A DNA stretch of 64,000 nucleotides, from the NCBI GenBank assembly GCA_007693535.1, contig REDK01000158.1, forward strand, positions 1 through 64,000, read 5' to 3'. How positions within the stretch are numbered: position 1 is the first letter of the stretch; each line of letters opens with the position of its first letter. This stretch comes from Chromatiaceae bacterium. GTDB lineage: Bacteria > Pseudomonadota > Gammaproteobacteria > Chromatiales > Chromatiaceae. The notes beneath the pieces are model-generated. The model saw only the letters and a list, made by a program, of their open reading frames with translations, was not told the DNA's origin and searched no databases. The translations under genes were made by a program, and so were the position numbers. This document shows positions 49,460 through 58,398 of this stretch, in pieces.

Positions 49460-51247
49460 ATGCTGGACCCCGATAGCTTCGTTCAGGCCGCCGTCGTGGT
49501 ACTGGTGGTTGCCGCCATCGCAGTGGCCCTGTTCCGCCACTTTGGACTGGGATCGATCCTCGGCCTGCTGGTGACCGGCGTACTGATCGGCCCCTACACC
49601 CCAGGACCAGCCATTACCAACCGGGTGGACGAACTCCGTCACTTTACCGAACTGGGGGTCGTCCTGCTGCTGTTCGTCATCGGTCTGGAGATGCAGCCGC
49701 GGCGGCTGTGGGAGATGCGCCATGCCCTGTTCGGGCTCGGTACCGCGCAGGTGCTGCTGTCCGGGCTGGGCCTGACCATCTATTTCGGACTGCTGCTCGG
49801 GACCTGGCCGGTGGCGCTGCTGATCGGCCTGGGGCTGGCGCTCTCCTCCACCGCCCTGGTCATGCAATACCTCTACGAGCGTGGGGAGATCGCCAGCCCC
49901 CACGGCCAGACCGCATTCGCGATCCTACTGCTGCAAGACCTCGCGGTGGTGCCGATGCTGGCCCTGCTGCCGGTGCTGGCGAGCCGTGGACCACTGCCCG
50001 CGGAGACGGCCATCGGCTGGCAACTGGCCGGGGCGGCCCTGATGCTGGGGCTGTTGGTGGTACTGGGACGCTGGGTGATGCCCTGGGTGCTGGAATGGCT
50101 GGCCCGGCAATACAACCGCGAGGCCTTCTTTCTGGTGGTGATGGCGGCGGTGTTCGTGGCCGCCTGGGCGATGGACCTCGCCGGCATGTCGATGGCGCTG
50201 GGCGCCTTCCTGCTCGGCATGATGCTCTCGGAATCACGCTTCAACGTGCAGATCCATGCCAGCGTCGAGCCCCACAAGGGCCTGTTGATGAGCCTGTTCT
50301 TCATCGCCGTCGGCATGTCGGTGGACCCGGCCGTGGTGGCGGCCGAGCCGTTCCGGTTCCTCGATGCCCTACTCGCCCTGCTGGTGATCAAGGCCGCGGT
50401 GCTCTACTGGCTGTGCCGACGCTTCGGCAGTCAGCCGGCAGAGGCGGCGCGGGTCGCCTTCCTGCTGGCCCAGGCCGGCGAGTTCGGCTTCATCCTGTTC
50501 GGGGCCGCCAAGCTTGCCGGCCTGATGGACGATGCCCTGTTCGTGCAGATCGTGGCGCTGATCTCGCTCAGCATGCTGCTAACCCCGCTGCTGGCGCATT
50601 TCGGGACCTGGGCTGGCGGACGCATAGTCAGCGCTGCGCCGCCGGTGGATGCGCATTTCTACTATCAGGCCGGCCGTACTGGCGCGACCCCACCGCGGGT
50701 GATCATCGCCGGTTACGGACGCGTCGGCCACACCATCGGCGCCGTGCTCGCCGCCCATCGCATCCCCTATGTCGCGTTCGATGCCAATCCGGTGCTGGTG
50801 GCACGCTGGCGTAGCGATGGCTATCCGGTCTTCTACGGCGATATCCGCGACCCGCACCTGCTGAGTGCCGCGCGCGTCGACCAGGCGCAGGTGGTGGTGC
50901 TGACCCTCGACGATCAACAGGCGACCCTGGCCGCCACCAGCCTGGTCCGCGGCCATGCCCCTGGGGTGATTATCGTGGCCCGGGCCCGCGACCTGGTCGC
51001 CTGCGACGCCCTGTTCCGGGCCGGCGCCAGCAAGGCCTTTCCCGAGGCAGTAGAGGCCAGCCTGCGCCTCGCCACCGAGACGCTGGAGGGACTCGGCATC
51101 TCCGACCGGGCCGCCGAGGCGATCGTCGACGATGCCCGCGGGCGCGACTATGCACAGGTACGCTCCAACCTGGATGCGGTCCCGGTGGTCCCGCCGGTCG
51201 CTGCCACCGACGCCGGCGGCACCGAGGCCCCGGGCAGCAGTTCTTGA
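49460..51247 (+). CDS. CPA2-family monovalent cation:proton antiporter with TrkA-N domain (KefB-like)
   Basis: This 595-residue membrane protein has 12-13 helices up to about residue 385, including FGLGSILGLLVTGVLIGPYTPG, LLLFVIGLEMQPRRLW and LLLQDLAVVPML. The intracellular RCK_N/TrkA-N nucleotide-binding domain follows (about 405-525: RVIIAGYGRVGHTIGAVLAAHRIPYVAFDANP ... VFYGDIRDPHLLSAARV). It likely exchanges K+ or Na+ for H+ under control of bound NAD(H) or glutathione adduct. Together with the NAGGN operon and the MscS channel it fits a salt-stress theme. The next gene begins 27 bp later on the same strand. Confidence 0.92.
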   Translation: MLDPDSFVQAAVVVLVVAAIAVALFRHFGLGSILGLLVTGVLIGPYTPGPAITNRVDELRHFTELGVVLLLFVIGLEMQPRRLWEMRHALFGLGTAQVLLSGLGLTIYFGLLLGTWPVALLIGLGLALSSTALVMQYLYERGEIASPHGQTAFAILLLQDLAVVPMLALLPVLASRGPLPAETAIGWQLAGAALMLGLLVVLGRWVMPWVLEWLARQYNREAFFLVVMAAVFVAAWAMDLAGMSMALGAFLLGMMLSESRFNVQIHASVEPHKGLLMSLFFIAVGMSVDPAVVAAEPFRFLDALLALLVIKAAVLYWLCRRFGSQPAEAARVAFLLAQAGEFGFILFGAAKLAGLMDDALFVQIVALISLSMLLTPLLAHFGTWAGGRIVSAAPPVDAHFYYQAGRTGATPPRVIIAGYGRVGHTIGAVLAAHRIPYVAFDANPVLVARWRSDGYPVFYGDIRDPHLLSAARVDQAQVVVLTLDDQQATLAATSLVRGHAPGVIIVARARDLVACDALFRAGASKAFPEAVEASLRLATETLEGLGISDRAAEAIVDDARGRDYAQVRSNLDAVPVVPPVAATDAGGTEAPGSSS

Positions 51248-51274
51248 CCCCGACCACACCCAGCGCGCCCCCGA

Positions 51275-52426
51275 ATGAGCAGACAACGACGGTACTGGCA
51301 GCATCGCCTGACGCTGGTCTGGTTGCTACTCATGCTGAGCGGGGTGGCGTTCGCTCTGCGCCCGGCGCCCGCCGGGGTGCAACCCGATCCCGGCCGAACA
51401 CCCGCGGCACCCCCGGTGGCGCACATCGACGCCCGCCTCAGTCGCCCCCAGGCGCGAGTTGGCGAGCAGGTGCTGCTGACCATCGAGGTACGGGCTCCGA
51501 CCCCGCCGCTGGGACATTTCCACCCACCACGGATCGGGTCGGCCCGGCTGTTTCTGTTAGGGGAGACACGCCGGACGCTGGCTGACACGAGCGCGGCACC
51601 AGTCATACTGGAGCGCCGCTATGCCCTGTTCCCAACGGAACCCGGTCCGCTCGAGATCCCGCCGTTGCGCTTCGATGCCTGGGGTCCGGACGGCAGCGGC
51701 CCGGCCGCACTGGCCTCGTCGCCACTGACCCTGAGCGTTGCCGCACCGCCGCCGGCAGCGGCCGAACAGACCTGGTTGCCGGCGCACGCCCTGACCCTGA
51801 CCGAGGCCGGCCCCAGCCAGGTGCGGCTGGCGCCAGGTCAGGCCATCTCGCGCCTGCTGACCCTGCGCGCCGAGGGCCTGCCGGCGGCCGACCTGCCACC
51901 ACTGCCGCTGGCACTGCCGCCGGGCCTGGAGGTGAGCGCGGACGCGCCGCGGCTATGGAACGAGACCGGGCCCGCGGGCATCGTCGGCCATCGCAGCGAA
52001 CGCCTGCTGATCATCGCCCCCGCCGCCGGCGACTATCGCGCCGAGCCGGTAGCGCTGACCTGGTGGCGCATCGCCACCGGCACCTGGGAGACCGCGACTC
52101 TGCCAGCCTGGGAACTGACCGTGGCGCCCCTGGCGGTCGCCGCCCGCCGGCAGACGCCAGACTGGCGCCCGGATCAGGTCGCGATAGCGACGGGGCCAAC
52201 ACCGGACCCGACGCCATCCGCGAGCACACCAGCCGCACCGGCAACGGCCCCCGCCGAGGCCGCGGCAGCGCCGGGCGGGCCGCACTGGCCAGGCGCGCTG
52301 CTGGTCGGCGTCGGATTGGCGGGCCTGACGCTGCTGGGCCTGATACTGCTGGGCCTGCGTGCGCTCTGGGTGCGCCGCCGCCGGCCCGGCTCACGGGTAT
52401 CGGCCGCCACCAACCACCCGGCCTGA
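51275..52426 (+). CDS. BatD-like membrane-anchored protein
   Basis: This 383-residue protein has a signal peptide or anchor (about 12-30), beta-rich domains of the BatD (oxygen-tolerance) type (ARLSRPQARVGEQVLLTIEVRA; ILERRYALFPTEPGPLEIPPLRF), and one C-terminal helix (GALLVGVGLAGLTLLGLILLGL) followed by RRRRPG. Classical BatD is longer and lies with batA, batB and a MoxR ATPase; none of these is here. It is probably co-transcribed with the antiporter. The role is unknown; envelope integrity is a fair guess. Confidence 0.7.
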   Translation: MSRQRRYWQHRLTLVWLLLMLSGVAFALRPAPAGVQPDPGRTPAAPPVAHIDARLSRPQARVGEQVLLTIEVRAPTPPLGHFHPPRIGSARLFLLGETRRTLADTSAAPVILERRYALFPTEPGPLEIPPLRFDAWGPDGSGPAALASSPLTLSVAAPPPAAAEQTWLPAHALTLTEAGPSQVRLAPGQAISRLLTLRAEGLPAADLPPLPLALPPGLEVSADAPRLWNETGPAGIVGHRSERLLIIAPAAGDYRAEPVALTWWRIATGTWETATLPAWELTVAPLAVAARRQTPDWRPDQVAIATGPTPDPTPSASTPAAPATAPAEAAAAPGGPHWPGALLVGVGLAGLTLLGLILLGLRALWVRRRRPGSRVSAATNHPA

Positions 52427-52544
52427 GCCGCCCCAACCGCAACGCCCGGGACCGTTACCAACCCACGGCGAAGCACTGCGGTGTCAACGGGGTCAGACCC
52501 CGCTGAAGCGGAGACTCAGCGACCAAGGCGCTTCGGCAGCCTTG

Positions 52545-52991
52545 TCATGACTGGCCCAGCAGCTTGGTCAGCCGCGCGATCTCCTGCTGCGCCTCCACCT
52601 GCTCGGTCACGTCGTACTGCACCCCCAGATAGTAGAGCAACTGCCCTTGGCCATCGAACAGCGGGCGGATCGACAGGCGGTTGTAGAACAGGCTGCCGTC
52701 CTTGCGATAGTTGCGCAGGGTCACCTCCACCGGACGCTGCTCCGCCAGCGCCGCGCGGATGGCAGCAAGGGCATCCTGATCCTGATCGTCGGTCTGCAGG
52801 AACCGGCAGTTGCGCCCGACGATCTCGTCGCGGCTATAGCCAGTCATGCGCTCGAAGACCTCGTTGGCATAGACGATTGGGTTGTCCGGCAGGTCAGGGT
52901 CGGACAGGGTCACGCCATTGACACAGTTGTCGAGGATCTCGGCCAGGACCGCCGGAATCATGTCCGGATCTTTTTCGACTTCGAAATGCAT
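52545..52991 (-). CDS. Short LOV-type blue-light photoreceptor (PAS)
   Basis: This 148-residue protein is almost all one PAS domain of the LOV class. The photoactive cysteine motif is complete, GRNCRFLQ with C62, and the flavin-contacting NYRKDGSLFYNRLSIRPLF and YYLGVQYDVTE follow. Short helices at both ends (PAVLAEIL; EQVEAQQEIARLTKLLGQ) would be the dimer or signal caps. Stand-alone short LOV proteins in Pseudomonas and phototrophs form dimers and have slow photocycles. The output partner is not evident. A GAGG lies about nine bases before ATG 52991. Confidence 0.88.
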   Translation of the reverse strand: MHFEVEKDPDMIPAVLAEILDNCVNGVTLSDPDLPDNPIVYANEVFERMTGYSRDEIVGRNCRFLQTDDQDQDALAAIRAALAEQRPVEVTLRNYRKDGSLFYNRLSIRPLFDGQGQLLYYLGVQYDVTEQVEAQQEIARLTKLLGQS

Positions 52992-53115
52992 CGGGAGAGT
53001 CCTCAGGGTGACGAACGGGAAACGAGGCGCTGGCGGGCTTGGCGGTTCTGTGCGCCTGAAGCCGCACCGGCAGCCGCAATGGCGGCCGCGCCGACAGCAG
53101 GGACATGCGGGCGCC

Positions 53116-53649
53116 CTAGGCCGTGGTCGCCGCGGCGTCGGCCTCGATCAGGCGCTTCAGGTTGCGCACCGTGCGGTGGGCGCCATCTTGCACGGCAACG
53201 CGGATGAGCTTCTCAAACGGCTTCATCATCAGCTCCACCCGCCTGATCTCGAAGGTGAAGGTCAGCCTGGTATGGTCGGCGGTGGGCTCCAAACGATAAT
53301 CCACCAGAAACAGCGGCGCGGAGGTGCTTTCCACCGTCAGCCGCCCCGGCGCCACGCGGGTGCCGATGCCGGCCCTGGCCCCATTTGGACTGACAGTGGC
53401 GGCTGCCGCCGGGACCTCGCCCGGCGGCATCATCCGAGTAATGCGAAAGGTAGAATCACTGCGCCGGCCCTGATCCACGCGGATCTGCCGCCCGAAGCTA
53501 CCAACCCGCAGCGGCCCCTTAGAGAGGATGCGCAGTTCCTTGACCTCCGGCGACCAGCGCGGATAGTTGCGCTCGAAGTCCTCGGCAATGAAGGTGTACA
53601 CCGCCCGCGGGGGCCGGTGGATCTCGATGCTGGCTTGCGCTTTGACCAC
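53116..53649 (-). CDS. SRPBCC-family (START-like) protein
   Basis: This 177-residue protein has the polyketide-cyclase/START-like fold: KAQASIEIHRPPRAVYTFIAE (strand 1 and first helix), RWSPEVKELRILSKGPLRVGSFGRQIR, DYRLEPTADHTRLTFTFEIRR, and the long C-terminal helix KLIRVAVQDGAHRTVRNLKRLIEADA. It probably binds a hydrophobic ligand. The start is GTG 53649, preceded by a perfect AGGAGG with five bases of spacing; the long frame to 53874 is an artefact. It lies 124 bp upstream of the LOV gene on the same strand and may be co-transcribed with it. Confidence 0.75.
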   Translation of the reverse strand: MVKAQASIEIHRPPRAVYTFIAEDFERNYPRWSPEVKELRILSKGPLRVGSFGRQIRVDQGRRSDSTFRITRMMPPGEVPAAAATVSPNGARAGIGTRVAPGRLTVESTSAPLFLVDYRLEPTADHTRLTFTFEIRRVELMMKPFEKLIRVAVQDGAHRTVRNLKRLIEADAAATTA

Positions 53650-53831
53650 GTTGTCCTCCTGTAGGAAGAGACATACGGCAACTGCCGGGAGACGCGGACC
53701 ACAAGGCGCCAGACCAACCTGCTGATCTGTGACTCGCCGGCACCCGCCGCTACCCGCCAGTGCGACTGATCCCGGTGGGCGGAGGTTCCGGGGTCGCCCG
53801 TACCCTAGCAGACAGACCCTTTCGAAACAGC

Positions 53832-55193
53832 ATGAACCAGGCCGCAACCACCGACGATTCCCCGGCAACGGCACCCCAGGGCAGGTTGGGCAATCTCTAC
53901 GATCTCATCACCGGCGACGAGGATGCCCGCGTCTGCAAGGATATCCCAGCGGCATCCTGCCACGACCAGCCGCGCAACTTCTTCGCCTATCTGGGCGCCA
54001 ACCTACTGACCAAAGTGGCGGACGAACTGGGCAGTGCCAAGCTGATTCTGCCCTGGTTATTCGGCGTGATCGGCGCCCCGGCCGGCCTGGTCGGGCTGCT
54101 GGTGCCGATCCGCGAGGCCGGCGTCCTGCTGCCGCAACTGGCGGTGGCTGCCTACATTCGCCTGCTGCCGATCCGCAAGGGGGTCTGGATTCTAGGAGCG
54201 CTGCTGTCTGCCGCGAGCCTGGCCTTGATGGCCCTGGCCGCGGCAACCCTCACCGGCGCCCTCGCCGGCGGGGTCATCGTCGCCCTCCTGCTGCTGTTCA
54301 GCCTCTCCCGCGGGTTGGCCTCGGTGGCGGCCAAGGACGTGCTCGGCAAGACCGTCTCCAAGGCCCGTCGTGGCAACCTCATGGGCCTGTCCGCCGGCAT
54401 CGCTGGAGCCCTGACCCTGGTGCTGGGGCTCTATCTGGAACTTGCGACCGGGTTCAGCACTGGGTTCAGCACCGGGGTATTCGTCAGCCTGCTCGGCGGC
54501 GCCGCGCTGATCTACATCCTCGCCGCACTGCTGTTTCAGTTCATCGCAGAGCAACCCGGCGCCACCACCGGTGGCGGCAACGCCCTCGACAGCGCCCGCC
54601 AGAGCATCGCCCTGCTGCGCACCGATCCCGGCTTCGGCCACTTCGTGCTGGTGCGCATCGCCCTGCTCAGCGTCGCCCTGGCGCCGCCCTTCTATGTGCT
54701 GCTGGCACAAGCGGCGAGCGGTGGCAACATCGCCGGCCTCGGCGCCATGATCATCGCCAGCGGCCTGGCCAGCAGCCTCAGCGCCCCGCTCTGGGGGCGC
54801 CTCAGCGATCGCTCGTCGCGCCTGGTGATGGTGCTGTCGGCCCTGCTGGCCGGGCTGCTCGGGGTGCTGACCTACGGGCTGTACCGACTCGACGGCGGCC
54901 TGCTGGCGAGTCCGCTGGCCTTCGCCGGGCTGTTCCTGGTGCTCAATGTCGCCCACGCCGGGGTGCGCCTGGGCCGCAAGGTCTATCTGGTCGACATGGC
55001 CAGCAGCGACACCCGCGCCGCCATGGTCGCGGTCAGCAACACGGTCATCGGCGTGGCCATGCTTGGCGGCGGCCTCATCGGCATCCTCGGCGACCTCTAC
55101 GACGCCGCCACGGTGATCCTGATACTCGGCCTCGGCGCCCTCGGCGCCGGCCTCTACGCCCTCGCCCTCAAAGAGGTCTCGGAGCCAGCCTGA
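53832..55193 (+). CDS. Major facilitator superfamily transporter
   Basis: This 453-residue integral membrane protein has about 12 helices after a polar N-terminal 60 residues. MFS-type features are the duplicated six-helix layout and the loop WGRLSDRSSRLVMV between helices in the C-half. Substrate motifs are not recognisable. A small internal repeat (GFSTGFSTGVF) is present. ATG 53832 is chosen because homology-like sequence (NLYDLITGDEDARVCKDIP) follows and the upstream part is shared with the divergent gene's promoter region. It is divergent from the SRPBCC gene, and an acyltransferase gene follows 73 bp later. Confidence 0.75.
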   Translation: MNQAATTDDSPATAPQGRLGNLYDLITGDEDARVCKDIPAASCHDQPRNFFAYLGANLLTKVADELGSAKLILPWLFGVIGAPAGLVGLLVPIREAGVLLPQLAVAAYIRLLPIRKGVWILGALLSAASLALMALAAATLTGALAGGVIVALLLLFSLSRGLASVAAKDVLGKTVSKARRGNLMGLSAGIAGALTLVLGLYLELATGFSTGFSTGVFVSLLGGAALIYILAALLFQFIAEQPGATTGGGNALDSARQSIALLRTDPGFGHFVLVRIALLSVALAPPFYVLLAQAASGGNIAGLGAMIIASGLASSLSAPLWGRLSDRSSRLVMVLSALLAGLLGVLTYGLYRLDGGLLASPLAFAGLFLVLNVAHAGVRLGRKVYLVDMASSDTRAAMVAVSNTVIGVAMLGGGLIGILGDLYDAATVILILGLGALGAGLYALALKEVSEPA

Positions 55194-55266
55194 ACACCGC
55201 CCGCCCGAGCAACAGCGATGCGGCTGCAGGTGTGGCTGCAGCTGCACCCCCTCCACCGGTTCCGTC

Positions 55267-56559
55267 ATGACAGCCATCGCCGCCATCCAGCAGCGTAATC
55301 CGGCCCTCGACGGGCTGCGCGGACTGGCCATCCTCTGGGTGGTGGCGTTCCATGCCCGCGCCCTGTTCGGTGCCAGCCTCGGCAGTGGCCTCGGCAGCGC
55401 TCAGCCCGGCAGTGCCGCCGCCCTCGCCGAGAGCGGACTGCTCGGGGTACAACTATTCTTTGTGTTGAGCGGCTTTCTGCTCGCCCTGCCCTGGCTGCGC
55501 CATGCCGCCGGTAATGGGCCACGGCCCGGCCTGGGGGGCTATTTTCGACGGCGCGCACGGCGCCTGCTGCCGCCACTCTATCTGCATCTGGCACTGCTGT
55601 TCGGCTTGGTACTGCCGCTGCTGCCCGGCGGGCTCGCCCTGCTCGCCAGTCAACTCGGGCTGCTGAACCTGGCCGCCCATGGGCTGTTACTGCATTTCCT
55701 GCATCCAGGCAGCGCCAGCTCCTTCGGGCTCAATATGGCCCTGTGGAGCCTGAGCATCGAGGCCCAGTTCTATCTTCTATTGCCCTGGCTGGTGCCCTGG
55801 TTCACCGGCCGCCGGGCCTGGCCCGCCCTGGCCGCGGCGCTGGGCCTGACCCTGGCCTGGCGACTCTGGGCGCCAGCCCTGCTGGCGCCCTGGCTGATCA
55901 CCAACATCCCGCCGGAGCTGCTGATCTATTTCGATCCAGTCAGCGGCCGCGCCATTCCCTACCCGCCGCCGCTGCTGGGGCTGTTCGTAGAACGACAGTT
56001 GCCAGGCGAGTGCTTCGCCTTCGCCTGCGGCATGGCCGCCGCCAGCCTCGCGGCGCGATTGGAGGCGAACGATCGCCGCGCACCGATCTGGCGCCCGGCT
56101 GGCCGCCTGCTCCTGGATCACCTGGCCCTGGCCCTGTTGCTGGGCTGGGCACTGGCGCTGAGCCGACTTCCGCTGATGGTGTTGATCACGGACCCGGGCT
56201 GGCGCCTGCTCGGACAACCGGCCTTACTGGTGTCGCTGGGGCTGGTCGTGCTGGCGGCACACCTGCAGCAAGGGCCGTCAGCGGCACGGCCTGCTGGCGG
56301 TGCGGCGTCCTCCAGCGCCCTCGGACGGCTGCTCGGCAACGGCGCGCTAGCAGCCCTGGGACTGATCAGCTACAGCCTGTTTCTCTGGCACGAGCCGGTC
56401 TTGCGGTTGGCCCGCGCCATCCACGAAGCCGCGGGGTCGATCTCCGGGGCAGCAGCCGGCGCCCTGCTGAGCGGACTGGTAGCGGCGCTCATGGTGGCGC
56501 TGCTGTCCTATCTGCTCACTGAGCGGCGCTGGGGGCGGCGCCACATCCCGACCGGCTGA
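55267..56559 (+). CDS. Acyltransferase 3 family membrane protein
   Basis: This 430-residue integral membrane protein has about ten helices and is of the type that O-acylates sugars of surface polysaccharides or other periplasmic acceptors. The starting signature NPALDGLRGLAILWVVAFHA carries the essential His. Also seen are LFFVLSGFLLALPWLRH, FRRRARRLLPPLYLHL, NMALWSLSIEAQFYLLLP and the late GLISYSLFLWHEPVLRL. It closely follows the MFS gene and may share its transcript. It converges with the exported PASTA/Sel1 operon. Confidence 0.88.
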   Translation: MTAIAAIQQRNPALDGLRGLAILWVVAFHARALFGASLGSGLGSAQPGSAAALAESGLLGVQLFFVLSGFLLALPWLRHAAGNGPRPGLGGYFRRRARRLLPPLYLHLALLFGLVLPLLPGGLALLASQLGLLNLAAHGLLLHFLHPGSASSFGLNMALWSLSIEAQFYLLLPWLVPWFTGRRAWPALAAALGLTLAWRLWAPALLAPWLITNIPPELLIYFDPVSGRAIPYPPPLLGLFVERQLPGECFAFACGMAAASLAARLEANDRRAPIWRPAGRLLLDHLALALLLGWALALSRLPLMVLITDPGWRLLGQPALLVSLGLVVLAAHLQQGPSAARPAGGAASSSALGRLLGNGALAALGLISYSLFLWHEPVLRLARAIHEAAGSISGAAAGALLSGLVAALMVALLSYLLTERRWGRRHIPTG

Positions 56560-56910
56560 CTGGTCATCCCGCGCAGGCTTCCGACTAATGCCACCGGGGC
56601 CGCGAAATGCTGCATCCGCAGATGGTCCGCGGCAAGCAGCCGATCTGAACGCCAACCAGCGCGGCCGGCACGGCAACCATCAGCCCCCTCGACAACTGCC
56701 CGCCGACTGCCTGGCTGCGAACGGCTTCGCCGCAAACGCTCGGTCACTGCTGGGTGACAACCGCGGGTGCGCAATGGTTTGGTTGTCCACCGGCCGGCGG
56801 CGCGGGCTATGATCCGTGGATCACGCGGACGGACACCGATCTAGGCCAAATCGACCCCGGCGACAGGCATCCGAAAGAGAAAATTGAGGACGACCTCGAT
56901 CTGATCACTT
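56560..56910. other. Convergent spacer at the edge of the PASTA/Sel1 operon
   Basis: This 351-bp spacer has no recognised gene. A short palindrome GATCCGTGGATC (56811-56822) lies inside. Codon choice and motifs change from one side to the other, so an island boundary may lie here, but no repeat or integrase trace is seen. Confidence 0.4.
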
Positions 56911-58398
56911 TCACCACCAGTCCAGGCCCTTCTCCAGCAGGACCTTCCTCGCCAACTCGTGGCCGCCGCGAGCCGCCCGTCGCAAGTGCTCGACCGCCAT
57001 TTTCTCGTCGGCCGGCATGCCGAGCCCGTTTTGGTGCATCCGGCCCAGGTTCCACTCTGCCGTGGCGAAACGCTGCGCCGCGGCCTGGCGGTACCAGTAG
57101 AGAGCTTGCTGGAGGTCGCGGGCCACGCCCCAGCCCTGCTCGTAGAGGTAGCCCAGGTTGTTCTGGCCGTTCGCGTCGCCCAGCTTCGCCGAGCGCTCGT
57201 AGTAGCGGAAGGCCTCGGCCAGGTCGACCGCGACGCCGAGCCCGAACTGGTACATCCAGCCGAGGCGGTCGAACGCTTGCGGGTGGTCCTGCGCGGCCGC
57301 CAGCCGGCACAAACGGAAGGCCTCGTCGAAGTCCTTCTCGACTCCCATCCCGTCCCCATACCGGACGCAGAGGTTGGTCTGGGCAAACCTGTTCCCCTGC
57401 GCCGCGGCCTTCTTATACCACTCGACGGCCTGTGCGTCGTCGACGGCCATGCCGCCCCGGCCGGTCGCAAGGAAGACGGCGTAGTTGTTCTGCGCCGCGG
57501 GTCGGCCTGCCTCGGCGGCCTGACGGTACAAGCGCAGGGCGGCCGCGTCATCCCGCGGTGCACCGAGGCCATAGTGGAAGGCACTCCCAGCTTTTTCCGC
57601 GGCCTCGGCATGGCCGAGGCCGGCGGCCTTGACGAACAGCTCGAGGGCTCGCACCGCGTCCTGCGACTCCAGGCGCACCCCCTCGTCGAAGATCTCCGCC
57701 GCGGAATCACTCCTCTGGGCGTCGGCGCGCACCTTCTGCGGCTCCTCGCCGGCCCCCGCTCCGGTCGCGAAGATCGCGGCATCCATCGTCGGGGTCGGCT
57801 CGCCCTTGGCATCGACGGCCTCGGCGTCGACCCGCCCGTTGCCCCTCACCCCGCTGACCCGCCAGGCGCCCACGACGATGGTGTCGTCGCCGAAGGAGAA
57901 GCTCAGCTCGACCCGATCGCCGACCACCGGAAAGGCGTCGCGATCGAGCTGGATCGTGACGTCCTGGCCGCGGACCTCGGTCACTTTCCCCGGCACGAAG
58001 GAGCTGTCGCTGCCGGGAACCCGGACATCGGGCCCTTGAGTGAAGCCAGGTCCGCGCGACGACCTGACCAGAGCGCGCATGCCCTCGGACGGCTGGAGGC
58101 CGAAGCCCTCGAGGAGCACGGCAATGACCTCGTCACCCCGCACTTCGGTGACTTGCCAGCGGCCGATGTGGGTCGCATTGCCGTCCCGGTCAGGCCAGTT
58201 CATCACCGTCACAGTGTCGTCGACCGCCGCGGTGGCGCCGGAGGGGATGAGAACGTGAATCGTATCGCCCCCCACCGAGGACACTGTGCCCTCGCTGTCC
58301 GCCCGGACCGGCGCCGCCAGGAGGACCGTCGATATTAGCGCCATTGCGGCAGCTACCCTGCATCCAACGATCATCGTCGTCACTCCCCGCCGCGTCAC
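56911..58398 (-). CDS. Exported Sel1-repeat protein with N-terminal beta domains
   Basis: This 495-residue protein has a signal peptide (VAAAMALISTVLLAAPVRA). Two related beta-type modules follow in residues about 35-205, sharing D.V...GATAAVDDTVTVMNW...IGRWQVTEVRGDEVIAV and GDRVELSFSFGDDTIVVGAWRVSGVRGN. About seven Sel1-like repeats follow (residues about 245-490): AALRLYRQAAEAGRPAAQNN, AVEWYKKAAAQGNRFAQTN, ALYWYRQAAAQRFATAEWN and so on. Sel1 arrays are helical protein-binding scaffolds. GTG 58398 shares GTGA with the stop of the preceding gene; ATG 58374, with GGGGAG ahead, is an equally good start and leaves the signal peptide intact. Confidence 0.8.
   Translation of the reverse strand: MTRRGVTTMIVGCRVAAAMALISTVLLAAPVRADSEGTVSSVGGDTIHVLIPSGATAAVDDTVTVMNWPDRDGNATHIGRWQVTEVRGDEVIAVLLEGFGLQPSEGMRALVRSSRGPGFTQGPDVRVPGSDSSFVPGKVTEVRGQDVTIQLDRDAFPVVGDRVELSFSFGDDTIVVGAWRVSGVRGNGRVDAEAVDAKGEPTPTMDAAIFATGAGAGEEPQKVRADAQRSDSAAEIFDEGVRLESQDAVRALELFVKAAGLGHAEAAEKAGSAFHYGLGAPRDDAAALRLYRQAAEAGRPAAQNNYAVFLATGRGGMAVDDAQAVEWYKKAAAQGNRFAQTNLCVRYGDGMGVEKDFDEAFRLCRLAAAQDHPQAFDRLGWMYQFGLGVAVDLAEAFRYYERSAKLGDANGQNNLGYLYEQGWGVARDLQQALYWYRQAAAQRFATAEWNLGRMHQNGLGMPADEKMAVEHLRRAARGGHELARKVLLEKGLDWW

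Noticed and set aside
52488-52502. Short palindrome CGGGGTC-A-GACCCCG between the BatD-like and LOV genes
   Set aside because: It could be a REP-like unit or a weak terminator, but it has no T-run and no second copy here, so it is not called.
53729-55270. 513-residue plus-strand frame over the MFS gene
   Set aside because: It is Arg/Pro/Gln-rich without hydrophobic helices, while the other frame gives a normal 12-helix transporter.
56959-58338. 459-residue plus-strand frame
   Set aside because: It is antisense to the Sel1 protein gene, which has a signal peptide and clear repeats.
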